DNA of 64,000 bases from assembly GCA_905221605.1 (NCBI GenBank), contig CAJNDS010002655.1, positions 1-64,000 on the forward strand. The letters are read 5' to 3'. Position numbers and translations under genes: made by a program. The DNA comes from Symbiodinium natans (Eukaryota > Sar > Dinophyceae > Suessiales > Symbiodiniaceae). Positions 1 through 12,898 of the stretch are shown piece by piece. Every line of letters starts with the position of its first letter. Position 1 is the first letter of the stretch. The notes beneath the pieces were generated by a model, which worked only from the letters and a program-made list of their open reading frames with translations, was not told the DNA's origin and ran no database searches.

Positions 1-1005
<1,005 letters not shown>

Positions 1006-1009
1006 TTAG

Positions 1010-1043
1010 GGTTTAGGGTTTAGGGTTTAGGGTTTAGGGTTTA
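1010..1043 (+). repeat. Interstitial telomere-type array, TTTAGGG
   Basis: Five perfect units; the first array in the window. Confidence 0.97.
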
Positions 1044-1587
1044 AGAGGGACAACGATACAAAAAATGCCAGTCTCCACGCGCCTCAAGCTGAAAAATGAG
1101 GGCTTTCAACCCAACGTTGGCTCTGAGCAAATGGCAGCTGTCAACGAGCACTTGCAAACAATATCGAAGATGTCAATGTAAACATGATCGGAATGATCGG
1201 AGGTAGTCTCGCTGCTGTTCGCGCGTTTCTGCGCTGGCCAGGCGTCCCTGTGGGTCAATGATTGCCCTTGCCTTAAAGGGGGGGGGGACCCCGAAAAGTT
1301 ACCGGTAACATTTCCAGGTCTCTCGCCGGGCATCTGGGAAAAACATGCAAACCTACCCCACAATCCGTGTAACACTTCAAAGACATGAAAGAAACAGAGA
1401 ACTAAAGCACGCATGTGTAGGTCTTTGCGTGGTCAGACACACAAGCTAAAATGTTACCAAGCCTGGGGGGGAGGTCTCCTGGCAACAATTCCGACCACCA
1501 AAAATGTTTCCACGAAGCCATCGGTAACGACAGCTGGCGACGACGACATGCCACGTCGGAGAAGCGACTGGGCCAAAGGCCTAAACC

Positions 1588-1651
1588 CCAAACCCCAAAC
1601 CCTAAACCCCAAACCCTAAACCCTAAACCCTAAACCGCAAACCCTAAACCC
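1588..1651 (-). repeat. Interstitial telomere-type array, CCCTAAA with CCCCAAA units
   Basis: About nine units, several TTTGGGG-type variants. Confidence 0.95.
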
Positions 1652-1744
1652 AAAGGCCACAGCCAGGTCCTGTCCATAAGTGAGCCATGACGTCTCCAAG
1701 TCGGCAGTTGCAGCAGAGCGGGCCCACAATGGACCAGGATGGGG

Positions 1745-1842
1745 GTGTTAGACTTTAGGGCTTTTAGGGCTTTTAGGGCTTTTAGGGCTTTTAAGGGGCT
1801 TTTGGCTTTTTGGGCTGTTAGGACTTTTAGGGCTTTTTAGGG
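1745..1842 (+). repeat. TTTTAGGGC variant array
   Basis: Ten-base units GGGCTTTTAG, decaying downstream. With the array at 1588-1651 it brackets 1652-1744, which has an open minus frame but no clear splice sites. Confidence 0.9.
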
Positions 1843-1844
1843 GG

Positions 1845-2900
1845 TTACCGGTTTTCACCAGTTTTTGGGTGTCCCAGCGCTGCGCTCCCGGGACTTGGCA
1901 TGTTGGATTGGGCTGCCATGTTTCATGATCGGGATGGGCGCTGCCTCATGCCTTGCTGCACAGCCGTGGAGCTGCTTTATGTGACTTTCCTAGGAACACT
2001 AGAAAGCTCGAGCCGAAGTCTTGAGAAGGCGCTGCAATGTGATCCCATCTGCCGGAGCTACGCAAGCAGCTCAATCTTATGAAATCACTCCGCAGCAGAA
2101 TCAAGAAATCCTCAGGTCAGGGTCCGTTTAGCGTATGCGGTAGCATTCTCCTGTGCTTTGATGTGTGCGTCTTAGACATCCCGCAGAAAAACCAAGGTCT
2201 ATGGGCCATCATGTGGCTAAGACGAACACGATCGTCGATTTTTCGTCCTCGCGGCTCAAATGCGAGACGTGCGATTGGAAGCACCCAGCAGGTGGAACTA
2301 ACCATGAGTGCTTGGGCAGCTGGTGGTCAGGAAGTTGGGTTGTGGGACTGGCCGGCTTAGAGGGATTCGATAAAATTCAGCCGCCAGGGTGCTCTAGTGC
2401 TTCTTGCGGTGTTCGATACGAAGATCGAACTGCTTGCCTGCAGCTGTAACAGTCTATGGACACACAGATGGGATCTGCCAGTGGGGGAAGCTGGTATTGA
2501 CTCGAAGTAGCCGGCAGCATGTGGGCTGAAGCAGATCCCATCCTGAAAGCCTCTATGGCTCTAGGGTGCAGAACAAAATGTTCGTGACACGGAGCTTTCT
2601 GCCATACGTTTCATGCCCGGTTACATCTGCACGTATGCAACTTGGATAGAGGCAAAATGGCAGAAAGCAGACAAGGAAGTTTTGTACAAAGAGTGAAGCG
2701 GATAGCAAGTCCTATGTGTTGGGGGGCAGCCCGTGCGAAGATGCGGCATCCAACTGTGCGACATCCACACAGGGCACGCGCGGGCATCGCAACTCTTTTG
2801 GCTCTTTGATGCTCAGCGCGTCCAAGCGACGTTGAAAGTACTCAAGACTCCAGAAACCCAGCATTGTAGGTATGCTCTGAACAAGGACAAGCAACCCTGA
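1845..2900. other. Unique sequence, no secure gene
   Basis: A minus ORF at 2712-2894 (FWSLEYFQRRLDALSIKEP) and a plus ORF at 2165-2449 (CETCDWKHPAGG) look coding-like but have no family match, context or supporting bias. Confidence 0.4.
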
Positions 2901-2903
2901 GCC

Positions 2904-2945
2904 CTAAACCCTAAACCCTAAAAAAACCCTAAAGAAACCCTAAAG
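2904..2945 (-). repeat. Interstitial telomere-type array, CCCTAAA
   Basis: Four units plus two AAACCCTAAAG relics. Confidence 0.93.
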
Positions 2946-3072
2946 TCTGGAGCTTCCTGTTCCAAGTCGAAGAACCCAGAACCTAAGGCCAAGAGGCTGT
3001 CCCCAATGACCTAAACACCCTACCAGCGAGACCCCTTAGCTTCGACCCTGGAGCTTGGAAGGGCCAACCCAG

Positions 3073-3421
3073 AGTTTAGGGTTTAGGGTTTAGGGTGGTT
3101 TAGGGTGGTTTAGGGTTTAGGGTTTAGGGTTTAGAGTTTAGGGTTTAGGGTTTAGGGTTTCGGGTTTCGGGTTTCGGGATTCGGGTTTAGGGGAGAATTC
3201 CTTCAACGTCTCCTCTTTGCCGTGCAACTAGCGACGCCTCATGCCCGCGCCTGGCACAAGAAGGAGATGTAGGTTTAGGGTTTAGGGTTTAGGGTTTAGG
3301 GTTTAGGGTTTAGGGTTTAGGGTTTAGGGTTTAGGGTTTAGGGTTTAGGGTTTAGGGTTTAGGGTTTAGGGCTTAGGGCTTAGGGCTTAGGGTTTTAGGG
3401 TGTAGGGTGTAGGTTGCAGGT
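3073..3421 (+). repeat. Two TTTAGGG arrays with a unique spacer at 3191-3271
   Basis: 3073-3190 ends in TTTCGGG units; 3272-3421 has about 15 perfect units, then GGGCTTA and GGGTGTA variants. The spacer is 80 bp. Confidence 0.96.
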
Positions 3422-4475
3422 GCTCAGAGCATTGCAGGTCTCCGAAGTGGGGGTTCACGATGTGAGGGGTGCCTTCTTGGGGCCCCTGATTTCAGGGGAT
3501 CCTAGTATTTGGGAGCCTATAAACCCTAAACCCCTTATTATCGTAAACCCCTAAGTCTCCTTTGCTCTGTTTTTGCAAGTTGGGGTTGGGTTTTCTACCA
3601 CAACACTCAATGCTCAAGACGGTGTCTAGAGGCTGCAGACCCTCTGTCCTTAATCCTTTACCTTGGGGCATCTTAGGGCCCTGAAAACTGCGGACAAAGG
3701 CCCAACGGTGATTTTTCCTAAGAAGCTGTGTTTGTGATTAACTAATATCTAATTCGTAGGAAACTAAAACAAAATCCTAGCATTTCAAATTCAGATTTAA
3801 CTCATGTCTTCGTTGTTCAAGAAGTCTCTGTCTTTGTGCCGGCGAAGACCCCAACATGTTTTTTCAAATTATGTAGCCTCTCAGCTACAGCTCCTGGGAC
3901 ACAAAAAACAAAAACAAAAACGCCAATGAACAAAACATAGCGAAAATACATAACAATACAGAAAACCGTACAACCATAAAACCACAATACCACAATACCA
4001 GAGCAACAACCCAAAATAACAATTTCAGGAACTCCTGGGAACAGGTTCGATAGTCCCTCGCCCCCAAGGACTTCCGAAGTGTGTGATATCATGGTTTATC
4101 CATGTTTGCACTGGTTTTTGCTGGTGGTTCTTTGCGAGATATCTACAGAGCAAGGTTGCAATAAGGACCGCTGCATCTCTGTGGATGGTATACAAAACGC
4201 GAAATCGCGGCGGATCGACCTTCGCCGTCAAGGCTCAACATGATGCAGTAGGTTCACGGGTGCAACAAACTCGCACGCATGGAGCTTTGCTTGCAGGCGT
4301 CTAGTAAAGGGGGCCTTGATCAATAGAATAGGGTTTTGGGAATACTGCCCTATATCATGTGAAGCTGCCTCAGAAACCTCGCCTTCGGATGTGTCACGCC
4401 CGGGGGGAGGATCAGCCGATCGGCACCCAGCAGGAACTTGCCAACCTGTTGCCGAACTCTGCAATACCCCGGAAG
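3422..4475. other. Unique sequence, no gene supported
   Basis: Includes an A-rich block (3860-4030) whose minus frame is hydrophobic (VVALVLWYCGFMVV...) only because of the base composition. Confidence 0.5.
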
Positions 4476-4476
4476 G

Positions 4477-4858
4477 GTTTAGGGTTTAGGGTTTAGGGTT
4501 TAGGGTTTAGGGTTTAGGGTTTAGGGTTTAGGGTTTAGGGTTTAGGGTTTAGGGTTTAGGGTTTAGGGTTTAGGGTTTAGGGTTTAGGGTTTAGGGTTTA
4601 GGGTGTAGGGTTAGGGTTTAGGGTTTAGGGTTTAGGGTTTAGGGTTTAGGGTTTAGGGTTTAGGGTTTAGGGTTTAGGGTTTAGGGTTTAGGGTTTAGGG
4701 TTTAGGGTTTAGGGTTTAGGGTTTAGGGTTTAGGGTTTAGGGTTTAGCGCTTCGGGTTTTAGGGTTTAGAGTTGGGCTCTGGGGGATTTTGGCGGTTTTT
4801 GGGGTTTAGGGTTTAGGATGTAGGGTTTAGGGTTTAGGGTTTAGGGTTCAGGGTTCTC
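4477..4858 (+). repeat. Long TTTAGGG array
   Basis: About 38 units to 4748, nearly perfect apart from TGTAGGG and TTAGGG variants, then a decayed tail. Confidence 0.98.
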
Positions 4859-5001
4859 CGAAGCTCGGATCAGGAGCCCGCCTTGTATTCGTTTTTCGCA
4901 TCGGGGGCCACGACGTACGTCACGCCAAGCTTGTTGTCACAGAACTCGCAGGAAACCTGGGAGAGTTCACACACACACACAATGCCCCCCAACCCTGCCT
5001 C

Positions 5002-5480
5002 TTTAGGGTTTAGGGGTTTAGGGGTTTAGGGGTTTAGGGGTTTAGGGGTTTAGGGGTTTAGGGGTTTAGGGGTTTAGGGGTTTAGGGGTTTAGGGGTGTA
5101 GGTGTTTAGGGGCTTAGGGGCTTAGGGGCTTAGGGGCTTAGGGGCTTTCAGGGGTTTAGGGGTTTTCAGGGGTTTTCAGGGGTTTTCAGGGGTTTTCAGG
5201 GGTTCAGGGGTTTAGGGGTTTTCAGGGGTTCAGGGGTTTGGGGGTTTGGGGGTTTGGGGGTTTGGGGGTTTGGGGGTTTGGGGGTTTGGGGGTTTGGGGG
5301 TTTGGGGGTTTGGGGGTTTGGGGGTTTGGGGGTTTGGGGGTTTGGGGGTTTGGGGGTTGGGGGTTTGGGGGTTTGGGGGTTTGGGGGTTTGGGGGTTTGG
5401 GGGTTTGGGGGTTTAGGGTTTAGGGTTTAGGGTTTTAGGGGTTTAGGGTTTAGGGTTTAGGGTTTAGGGTTTAGGGTTCC
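5002..5480 (+). repeat. Octamer variant arrays TTTAGGGG, TTTCAGGGG and TTTGGGGG
   Basis: Successive homogenised blocks: TTTAGGGG (5002-5095), CTTAGGGG, TTTTCAGGGG, then about 21 TTTGGGGG units (5236-5412), closing with normal TTTAGGG. The plus frame reads a GFGGLGVW repeat, which is not a gene. Confidence 0.97.
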
Positions 5481-6799
5481 AGCAGAAGGCTAAGGTTCAG
5501 ACGTATTAACGTGTGGACACAAAATGCTCACGCCGGAATCCGTTCATGACAGGCTTTCATGTTTAGGCTTTGGAGCTTGAATTCTGAGGTGTCCGGACGT
5601 GCTAGCCCAGGGACTCAGGATTGGGAACTTCGGGCCCTATGCAGTATCAGTTATAGGTTTTAGACTGAGATTTACAGTGTTTGCTAAGGGTTTTGGCTAA
5701 CTTTGTGCCAAGGAACTTCGCAAATGACATAGGACCCAGTGGTGTACATAACCGTCTGCCTGTCGTCAGATGCCGTTGTGTTCTGTGTCGCGTCAACGAG
5801 GTAGCCTGGGCCCGTCCTCAGCTAGGAAGTGTCCCCAAAACTTTAAACCTTAAACTTGACATTCGGTTTTGAGTGTTCCAAACATTGAAACAAACAGCAA
5901 GTTCAAAACGGCACAAAACAGCTTGGTGAAAAAAAGATTGGCGGAGAGCATGGCCACAACAGACAGTGGACAGAAGCGGCCGGGGGGCCAAACAAGCGTG
6001 AAAAAAATTCTAAGCCAAGGCCGAAGGCAGAACCGTTAAGCCCTTCCGTGGTCGACCCGGCTTTGGAGTCTTTAAGGGCCCACCGACCTTGGCGGCATGT
6101 CCCTGCTTCCCTGGGACCCCCACCCTACTGCCCCCTTGAATTTGGCGCACCACGGCTCACTTCTGCTAGTCAAATCTGCGCAGCTGGGGGATCGGCTGCC
6201 TTTTCCGCACTCGGCATTACCCGGAGCCAATTGGGCAGGGAAGATCGTGCTGCTGGCGACCTCTACTCTACCCAAGTCTCACGCGGTGACCCCGTGGCGA
6301 AGCTTCGCCAGCGAACCCAACTGAGGCCCCCCGAGCCCCCATGATTGATTGGTGAGCCTCAGCGAGCTAATCCTCGTGCCGCTCGTGACCGGTGACCATG
6401 ACCACCGTACAGACCCCGTGATGACCGGATGACCGGCTGCTGACCTCCTGGTGGCCACCCTACTGACCCCACGTCGACCGGGGATATGCCAACATGGTCT
6501 TTCTGGGGGCCGACTGTGAGCTTTCCACTTGAACCCATGCTGAGTGAGCCACATAGCTTGGTAGTTGGATGAGAGGATGTCCGTTCCCCGGAAGATCTGA
6601 ACGTTGCAGCCTGGCATGACATGCGGCACATTGGGCTGTGGGGCTCAATGGGACGAAGTAGATCGTGGAAAGCTGTGAAACGATGCACGCCCTGCACCGA
6701 GCACCTGTAAAAACCCGACAAGGCAGAAACTTATAGCAACCGGGGGGCCGCGGCAACGGAATCCATGCTCCTGCCGGGGCTGGGGGCTGGAGGAGGGTC
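5481..6799. other. Unique sequence with a TGACC-rich stretch, no gene supported
   Basis: 6045-6345 is open on both strands and GC-rich. 6380-6470 repeats (G)TGACC(GG) irregularly. No splice-consistent exon was found. Confidence 0.4.
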
Positions 6800-7148
6800 C
6801 CTAAACCCTAAACCCTAAACCCTAAACTCTAAACCCTATGGGGATAAAGGGGGCAGGCGGAGAAAGGGTTGGGTGCTTAGGGGTTTAGGGCGCACAGGGT
6901 CCGTTCATGCCTTCAACTCTGAAAGGCTTTCAGGGCTTAGGGCTTAGGGTTTAGGGTTTAGGGTTTAGGGCTTAGGGCTTAGGGCTTAGGGCTCAGGGTT
7001 TAGGGTTTAGGGTTTAGGGTTTAGGGTTTAGGGTTTAGGGTTTAGGGTTTAGGGTTTCGGGTTTAGGGTTTAGGGTTTAGGGTTTGGGGTTTAGGGTTTA
7101 GGGTTTAGGGTTTAGGGTTTAGGGTTTAGGGTTTAGGGTTTAGGGTTG
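6800..7148. repeat. CCCTAAA array (6800-6838) facing a TTTAGGG array (6880-7148)
   Basis: The second block has GGGCTTA units in the middle and about 25 TTTAGGG units after them. It lies directly after the Glu-rich exon in gene direction. Confidence 0.96.
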
Positions 7149-7159
7149 GGGTGTAAGCG

Positions 7160-7288
7160 CTTGGGGAAGAAGAAGCCCCAGACTCCGGGATGGCTTTCGG
7201 CCGGGGAGTCCTCCTCAGGGTGCTCCTTGACTGGCTTTTCCTCTGGGGGCTGCCTCTCCGCCTGCATTGGCCGCAGTTCAAAGTCTGC
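7160..7288 (-). CDS. Exon ADFELRPMQAERQPPEEKPV...
   Basis: About 43 codons of strongly charged, Pro/Glu-rich sequence (QPPEEKPVKEHPEEDSPAES) ending in HPGVWGFFFPKR. Acceptor GTCCCAG|GCA. The 3' end is uncertain because the sequence runs into a telomere array without a clear GT. Confidence 0.7.
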
Positions 7289-7624
7289 CTGGGACCCGAA
7301 CCAGACCCCAAGCCCGAAATCCCCTGAACTCTGTACCCTTGAACCATACATCGCGCTTGGAGCTCGCTCGCAGGACTTTGCGTTCAGCATTCGTGGTGCT
7401 GCAGTTGAAGTGACTATACTCCCCTTAAAACCTCAATACAATTTTTCATTCTTAATATCCTCTTGGGTTTTATATGAATAGAACTAAAAAACTTAATTCC
7501 CAAGGGGGATATCGGTGATGGGTGGCCGTGTTCGATCTTTCATGTCCAGAATTGGCTGAATGTAAGCGTCAGACAGGAGCTGCTGCCACCAAAGTCTCAC
7601 ACTCTCAGCCCTGACACCCGAAAA

Positions 7625-7718
7625 GGTTTAGGGTTTAGGGTTTAGGGTTTAGGGCCTAGGGTCTAGGGTCTAGGGTTGAGGGTTGAGGGTTTAGGGTTTA
7701 GGGCTTAGGGTTTAGGGT
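7625..7718 (+). repeat. TTTAGGG array with GGGTCTA and GGGTTGA variants
   Basis: About 12 units, four variant types. Confidence 0.93.
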
Positions 7719-8696
7719 GCACTCTAAATCGCATACTCCGAACCTGAAAAACTTGTGATCTGCAACTTCAAGCTAAGCCATCAAACTGAACCGTATGGTG
7801 AGTTTGCACCCCTCTCCCTGAGATTTTGCAGCAAACCCGCCTTCCTCTAAATCTGAATGATTTGGGGCCTCATTCTTCTTTCATGCTTCTGGGCCCAACC
7901 CTGTCCCTGATGCCGAAACTTACATCTGCAATGCAACCCTCAAGTCTTGGACCTGAACGCTGAGAACGCTAAGCTTTCAACCAAAGGTTCTTACCGGCCT
8001 GTACCGGCTGCAAAGCGTTAGCCTCCTCTGCCGGGGGCACGAGCGGCGCTTCCTGGCAGCGAGAGAGACGGAAGGAGGGAGAAGAAGCCACAGAAGAGTG
8101 AGGGAGAGGGAGACAGAGACAGAGAGAGAGTGGGAGAGGAAGAGAGAGAGAGAGGGAGCAGGAGAGCTGGAAAGAGTTTTTCTGCGAGAGCGCGAGTGGG
8201 AAGGAAGGGGGAGGGGGAAGGGAAGGGAATGGGGGGAAAGGACAACAAAAACGGGAGCGAGAGCGAAAACTTTCAAGGCCCCTCAAAGCTGGCTCTGGGC
8301 TCTCAGGTTCGTTGGCTGGCGACTCAAGAGCCCTCGATCCGAATGCCCCTTCCAGGGCCCCGGGCATCTCCAGTGATGAGGAAGTCATCCACCACCCACC
8401 TCTGCAGCAAGCAAGGGGGCCTTGAGGTTAAGCTTCGGTTTGAGGATGAGGGTTGCCTGTCCTTCTAGTGGTCTTAGGGACAAAGAACATCTGAATCCCA
8501 TATATCCAATGCTCAAAAACACTGGCCTACAGCCCCAGTCCTTTCCCAGGACGTCACAAAATCAGAAACTGCTTTGAGCCAAATTTGCAACACCCCTGCG
8601 ACCTTGAAAGCAACGGCTTATGGCCAAAAGTCCCTCGCACCCTAGCGTCAGCAACCCGAAACCCCAAATCCTCAAAACCCTACGATCTTAGACCGC
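7719..8696. other. Intronic sequence with a GA-rich tract (8050-8260)
   Basis: Purine-rich on the plus strand (GAGAGGGAG type). A minus frame near 8385-8420 reads WVVDDFLITGDA, which resembles the active site of Copia-type reverse transcriptase, but no other part of such an element is visible. Confidence 0.4.
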
Positions 8697-8841
8697 AACC
8701 CTAAACCCTAAACCCTAAACCCTAAACCCTAAACTCCGAAAAACCCTAAACCCTAAACCCTCAACCCTACACCCTGAACCCTAAGCCTGGAGAAACATCC
8801 CCAAAGTCGGTATAAAGCAACCCTAAACCCTAAACCCTAAA
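8697..8841 (-). repeat. CCCTAAA arrays with a short spacer
   Basis: 8697-8785 and 8821-8841; the second is the donor side of exon 8843-8923. Confidence 0.95.
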
Positions 8842-8842
8842 C

Positions 8843-8923
8843 TCAGTGCGGCCCATGGGCTGGTGGCCGCTGCCCTCCGACGAGTCACCCTCCAAGGCCC
8901 AGTCCCAGGCCTCCTCCGGGACT
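8843..8923 (-). CDS. Exon VPEEAWDWALEGDSSEGSGH...
   Basis: 26 codons, 25 ending in G/C. Acceptor TTTTCAAG|A, donor ACTGA|GTTTAGGG. Acidic, Trp-containing. The plus strand is also open here, but the minus bias is stronger. Confidence 0.75.
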
Positions 8924-8944
8924 CTTGAAAATTGGTGGTTTGGG

Positions 8945-9228
8945 GTTTCGGGTTTAGGGTTTCGGGTTTAGGGTTTGGGGTTTGGGGAGGGGTGGGAGGG
9001 GGTGGGAGTAGGGGGTGGGAGGGGGTGGGAGGGGGTGGGGGGGGGTGGGAGGGGGTGGGAGGGGGTGGGAGGGGGTGGGAGGGGGTGGGAGGGGGGGGTG
9101 GGAGGGGGTGGGGGGGGTGGGAGGGGGGTGGGAGGGGGTGGGGGGGTGGGAGGGGGTGGGAGGGGGTGGGGAAGGGGGTGGGGGGGTGGGAGGGGGTGGG
9201 AGGGAGGGGGTGGGAGGGGGTGGGGTAC
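8945..9228 (+). repeat. TTTAGGG relic leading into (GGGAGGGGGTG)n G-rich array
   Basis: From 8987 it is an array of about 25 GGGAGGGGGTG-like units, strongly predicted to form G-quadruplexes. The open frames through it are artefacts. Confidence 0.95.
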
Positions 9229-10215
9229 AGTGATGATAAATTGGCTGGAAAGCTGCTCAAAATGGTGCCGAAAAAACTGTATTGGTGAAGGTTGTGCCTC
9301 GGCTTCCCGAGAAGCAGACCCGGATCCGGTCTCCTTCCCTTCCCCCCACGCAGCACCTCCAAATAGGCGGGTCCGGAATTCTCATCTCCACATACTGCAT
9401 GCTCTGGGTCGTCAGAAATTGCTTCTTCAAACCAACCTTCTCAGTGCTATAACATCACTTCCCACGCGACGCACACACTACACCCACGGGCGCACACCAC
9501 CCACACAAACAGCGCACGCATTTGGGGGTGTGAGGTTTGGGTTAAGCGGGGGGGGTCATTGTCCGTCCGCTTGCGAACAAACGAAATGCAAGACACAGGC
9601 AGAAGGCGGAAATGTTCATGGGCTCCTCGTCTTCATCTGTTGTGGCACCGGTGCCAGCTCGATTCTTGAAATCTTGCACCTGCGACTGGCCAAGATGCAG
9701 GAATGGTGACTGAAACCAGGAACTCAGATTGTTCGCAGTTACGCTCTTGGAACCACGATACGGCCACGGCATCCTTCAGAATTCTGACAGTGACTACAGT
9801 GCCGTGCTGCTGGTGCTGCTACCGCTGTTGATCTTGTCACTACTACCATGATGAGGACAACTACCGCCGCCACTAACCTTATTGCCCCGCTGCCAGTCAT
9901 CAGAGCAGTAGCCGTTGACCTAGTCATGGCTTCGATGGAAACGTGTACGTTGCATGATGAACGCTTAACTGTAGCAAAATTACACTCCAATCCAAAACCT
10001 CCTTTGACTGCGTATCCCGGTGCCAGGAATCTGGCTGACGCGGAGTGCTTTGAACATGCTACCAGTATCATATGCGACACGCCCGAAGCTTGGACACATT
10101 TTGCAACCAAACCTCCCAGACACTGCCCTGACATCTCACGCGCTCGATCCGATTTCCCAGGCTTTCGGACCGAGCCGTATCTACCCAAAGGACACAACGG
10201 AAGCCTCACCAAAAC

Positions 10216-10247
10216 CTGTTCTGAGCGCTGGCCTGAGCCCAACCATC
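10216..10247 (-). CDS. Micro-exon DGWAQASAQN
   Basis: A 32-bp exon, CCGGCTCAG|GAT to AACAG|GTTTTG, whose phase joins the exons on either side. Confidence 0.5.
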
Positions 10248-10284
10248 CTGAGCCGGGGGTCGGTTGGTGTCGGTTTGTCGGGGT

Positions 10285-10468
10285 TCGGGGTTTAGGGTTT
10301 AGGGTTTAGGGTTTAGGGGTTAGGGTTTAGGGTTTAGGGTTTAGGGTTTAGGGGTTAGGGTTTAGGGTTTAGGGTTTAGGGTTTAGGGTTTAGGGTTTAG
10401 GGTTTAGGGTTTAGGGTTTAGGGTTTAGGGTTTAGGGTTTAGGGTTTAGGGTTTAGGGTTTAGGGTGG
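10285..10468 (+). repeat. Long TTTAGGG array
   Basis: About 26 units, two with GGGGTTA slippage. Confidence 0.98.
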
Positions 10469-10659
10469 TTCAAGCACGGCAAACATTCCAAACCCCTCGA
10501 AGCCAAAAGCTGACAGGCAGGGCTGTTGCGCTAAGAGTCTCAGTTGTCCAGTAACCTGGGGGAAGTCAAAGTTAGCCTTTGGGATTATCAGGGGATTATA
10601 CTACCCAAAAAGGTTAAAGGTTACCTACTCTACTACTAGGGCGTAGTTACATGGCCTTC

Positions 10660-10860
10660 ATATTATGGGCCCTGATATGGAACCCTTATGATACCCTTAC
10701 AGACCCCTGACAAAACCCTTACAAACCCCTCCTTATTTACCCCTTATTGGGCCCTTATTCCCCCCTTATTACAGCCCTTATGAGGCACCTTATATCCCCT
10801 CATTATACCTCGTATTATACCCCTTCTACACCCCTCATTAGGCCCCTTATAAGCCCTGAA
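10660..10860 (+). repeat. Degenerate CCCTTAT-rich segment
   Basis: Some 15 imperfect CCCTTA(T/C) units. Flanked by two related stretches: 'AAAAAGG..AAAGG(T/C)TACCTACTCTACTAC' at 10607-10637 and 10964-10994. Confidence 0.6.
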
Positions 10861-11417
10861 AGTTGCATCCCTTCGGCTCTAGAGGGTTCGGGATGGCAAG
10901 CCGGAAGACTTTGATGCCCAGTATCCTAGCGGACCTTGAGGTTAACCTTCGGGAGGCCCCCAAAAAGGCGAAAAGGCTACCTACTCTACTACCAAGAAGA
11001 GAATCTGAGGTTTGGGTCTCCGCTGTACGTAGCGGACCGTGCAGGAAAAGCACGTCTGGGTTCGTGATTTCGGCGGGGCTCTTATCTGTTTTTTTTCGCA
11101 GGCCTTGTCGACACTCTGGCTCGTTTAGGGCTTAGGCTGAAGGCTTTGGGTGTGAGCATGTGATGATTGTTATGCAGCTTTTGCAAGCACCGAAAACGCT
11201 CGTGAACAACTCGCAGCCACGCCACGACATGATGACTCCATCCAACCCTATTGAACTCTGAATCCCCTAACATGACAGAACTACAATGAACTTGGAACCC
11301 TAGCCAAAACCATAATTCTAGCTGGACGACATCCAGCGCGCCGAGGAGGGGCAGCTGCTTTTTAGGAATCACAGTACCCAAAACTAACAACTATTCCCAA
11401 GGATCCCTAAGAATCCT

Positions 11418-11479
11418 CCCTAAACCCTAAACCCTAAACCCTAAACCCTAAACCCTAAACCCTAAACCCTAAACCCTAA
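11418..11479 (-). repeat. CCCTAAA array
   Basis: Nine perfect units, 17 bp from exon 11496-11556. Confidence 0.97.
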
Positions 11480-11495
11480 CTAAGTGGCAAGGGAC

Positions 11496-11556
11496 CTCGT
11501 TGTCCTGGAGCTTTATCCCCGAGACCATGACGGTCTGCGTGGGCGCCGCTGGCGAC
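11496..11556 (-). CDS. Exon SPAAPTQTVMVSGIKLQDNE
   Basis: 20 codons, acceptor GTGGCCTCAG|G (phase 2), donor AACGAG|GTCCCT (phase 0). An antisense frame is also open but has no such splice context. Confidence 0.7.
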
Positions 11557-11656
11557 CTGAGGCCACAGTGGAATGGCAGGGCTCCGTCGTCACCCGGGTG
11601 GCATGTCATAGGTCTATAGGGAGTGAGTGCAGTCCTCCAAAAAAACCAGGTGATAG

Positions 11657-11699
11657 ATACCCTAAACCCTAAACCGTACACCCGAAACCCTAAACCCTG
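11657..11699 (-). repeat. Short CCCTAAA array with CCGTACA variant
   Basis: About six units, three degenerate. Confidence 0.9.
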
Positions 11700-11804
11700 T
11701 GTTGCTGATTGGGCGTCATCCCGAACCTCCTCATCCTTGTTCTTGAGCCACAGATCTCTTCTTCAGAGCCAGTGGCCAGAGATTTATGGAGGTTTGCGAT
11801 CTTC

Positions 11805-11875
11805 GGGGTACCTTATTGGGGTCCTTAAGGGGTCTATTTTAAGGGTCCCCTATTTTCATAAACCCCCATTTAGGT
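11805..11875 (+). repeat. Intron element family A, reverse-oriented copy
   Basis: GGGGTACCTTATTGGGGTCC then ...CATAAACCCCCATTTAG. The complement of this pattern forms the intron at 31684-31778 and a segment at 49903-49985. The ends are partly inverted (GGGGT / ACCCC). Confidence 0.6.
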
Positions 11876-12027
11876 AGTTCTGGGATTCGCCGGGAGAGGC
11901 GATTTAACCTATTCTCCCTGTTAAGGCTTAAGGAATCCGTCGAGTTGTGTTCCTGATTCCGCAAATTCCTGTCAGTGTGCTTGCAGAATGCTGGTGAAGC
12001 CCACTGTGTGAAGGAGTGTTGCAGCAG

Positions 12028-12116
12028 GCCTAAACCCTAAACCCTAAACCCTAAACCCTAAACCCTAAACCCTAAACCCTAAACCCTAAACCCTAAACCG
12101 TAACCCCTAAACCGCA
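12028..12116 (-). repeat. CCCTAAA array
   Basis: Twelve units. The flanking 12117-12245 has an open minus frame (GIPAEPCLLRVTQPPLLNSG) that could be an exon starting its intron at GCG|GTTTAGGGG; the plus frame is equally open. Confidence 0.96.
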
Positions 12117-12898
12117 TGAAGGGGTGGGGCTCCACAGTGTGCTTTTCAACCTCTCAGCGATCCTTCCTGAGTTCAGCAGTGGCGGCTGCGTGACTCTCAG
12201 CAAGCACGGCTCTGCTGGGATCCCGCACGGGCGTCCCCGGAATCGACTAAAGACCATGCTGCTCCTGAGCTGTGCATTTGAGGGTTCGGAGTATTGCAAG
12301 CCTACCCCGAAAACCTGAGTCTACTCAACTGTGAAGTCCGGAACCACCAGTCTCGATCCGGCTTTAGGGCTTCCAAGGTAAAATGGACGTTAGAGGCAGA
12401 ACATGGGAATGGGTGTAAAATGGTCGTCGGCACCCCTGCTGCTTTGAATGGCCGATCTCAGCTTGTATTAAGTGTACGCCTTCTCGGATTTTCCACGTGC
12501 AAGCGTTGGTAGCCCTTTTTGGGGGTGGACTACCCCGCTTCGGGGCCGTAGGCAGAAAGGGCTGCCAAAATCAGCGCCCATTTAGCAATTCAAGCAAAAG
12601 AACTCTACAGTGATTCTACAGTAGTAGGCATCAATCGCGCGTCATAACCCAACATCCACATACTTTTGGGGTCGGAATAATTACTAACCATACTCCTTCA
12701 TGGTCCCCTTATACTACAACAACCCCTAAAACCCTACAGGCCCTCTAGGGTGCAGCCCAGGCTCCCTGTGTGGCCGCAGAGCTTCGCGGCCCGGACAACT
12801 ACTCCCCATGCAGAGCTCAAGCACAGGAGGGAGACGCTCCCGAGGATGCAGCGAAGCACAACTTCGGAAAGGGGGCCGGGACAGGCTGGGTCTGGTTC

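Noticed and set aside
8560-8590. Relic spliced leader (CTTTGAGCCAAAT)
   Set aside because: Only partial similarity to the complement of the dinoflagellate spliced leader; no downstream mRNA-like sequence.
11484-11610. Plus-strand exon SWSFIPETMTVCVGAAGD
   Set aside because: Antisense to exon 11496-11556, which has a better acceptor and joins its neighbours in phase.
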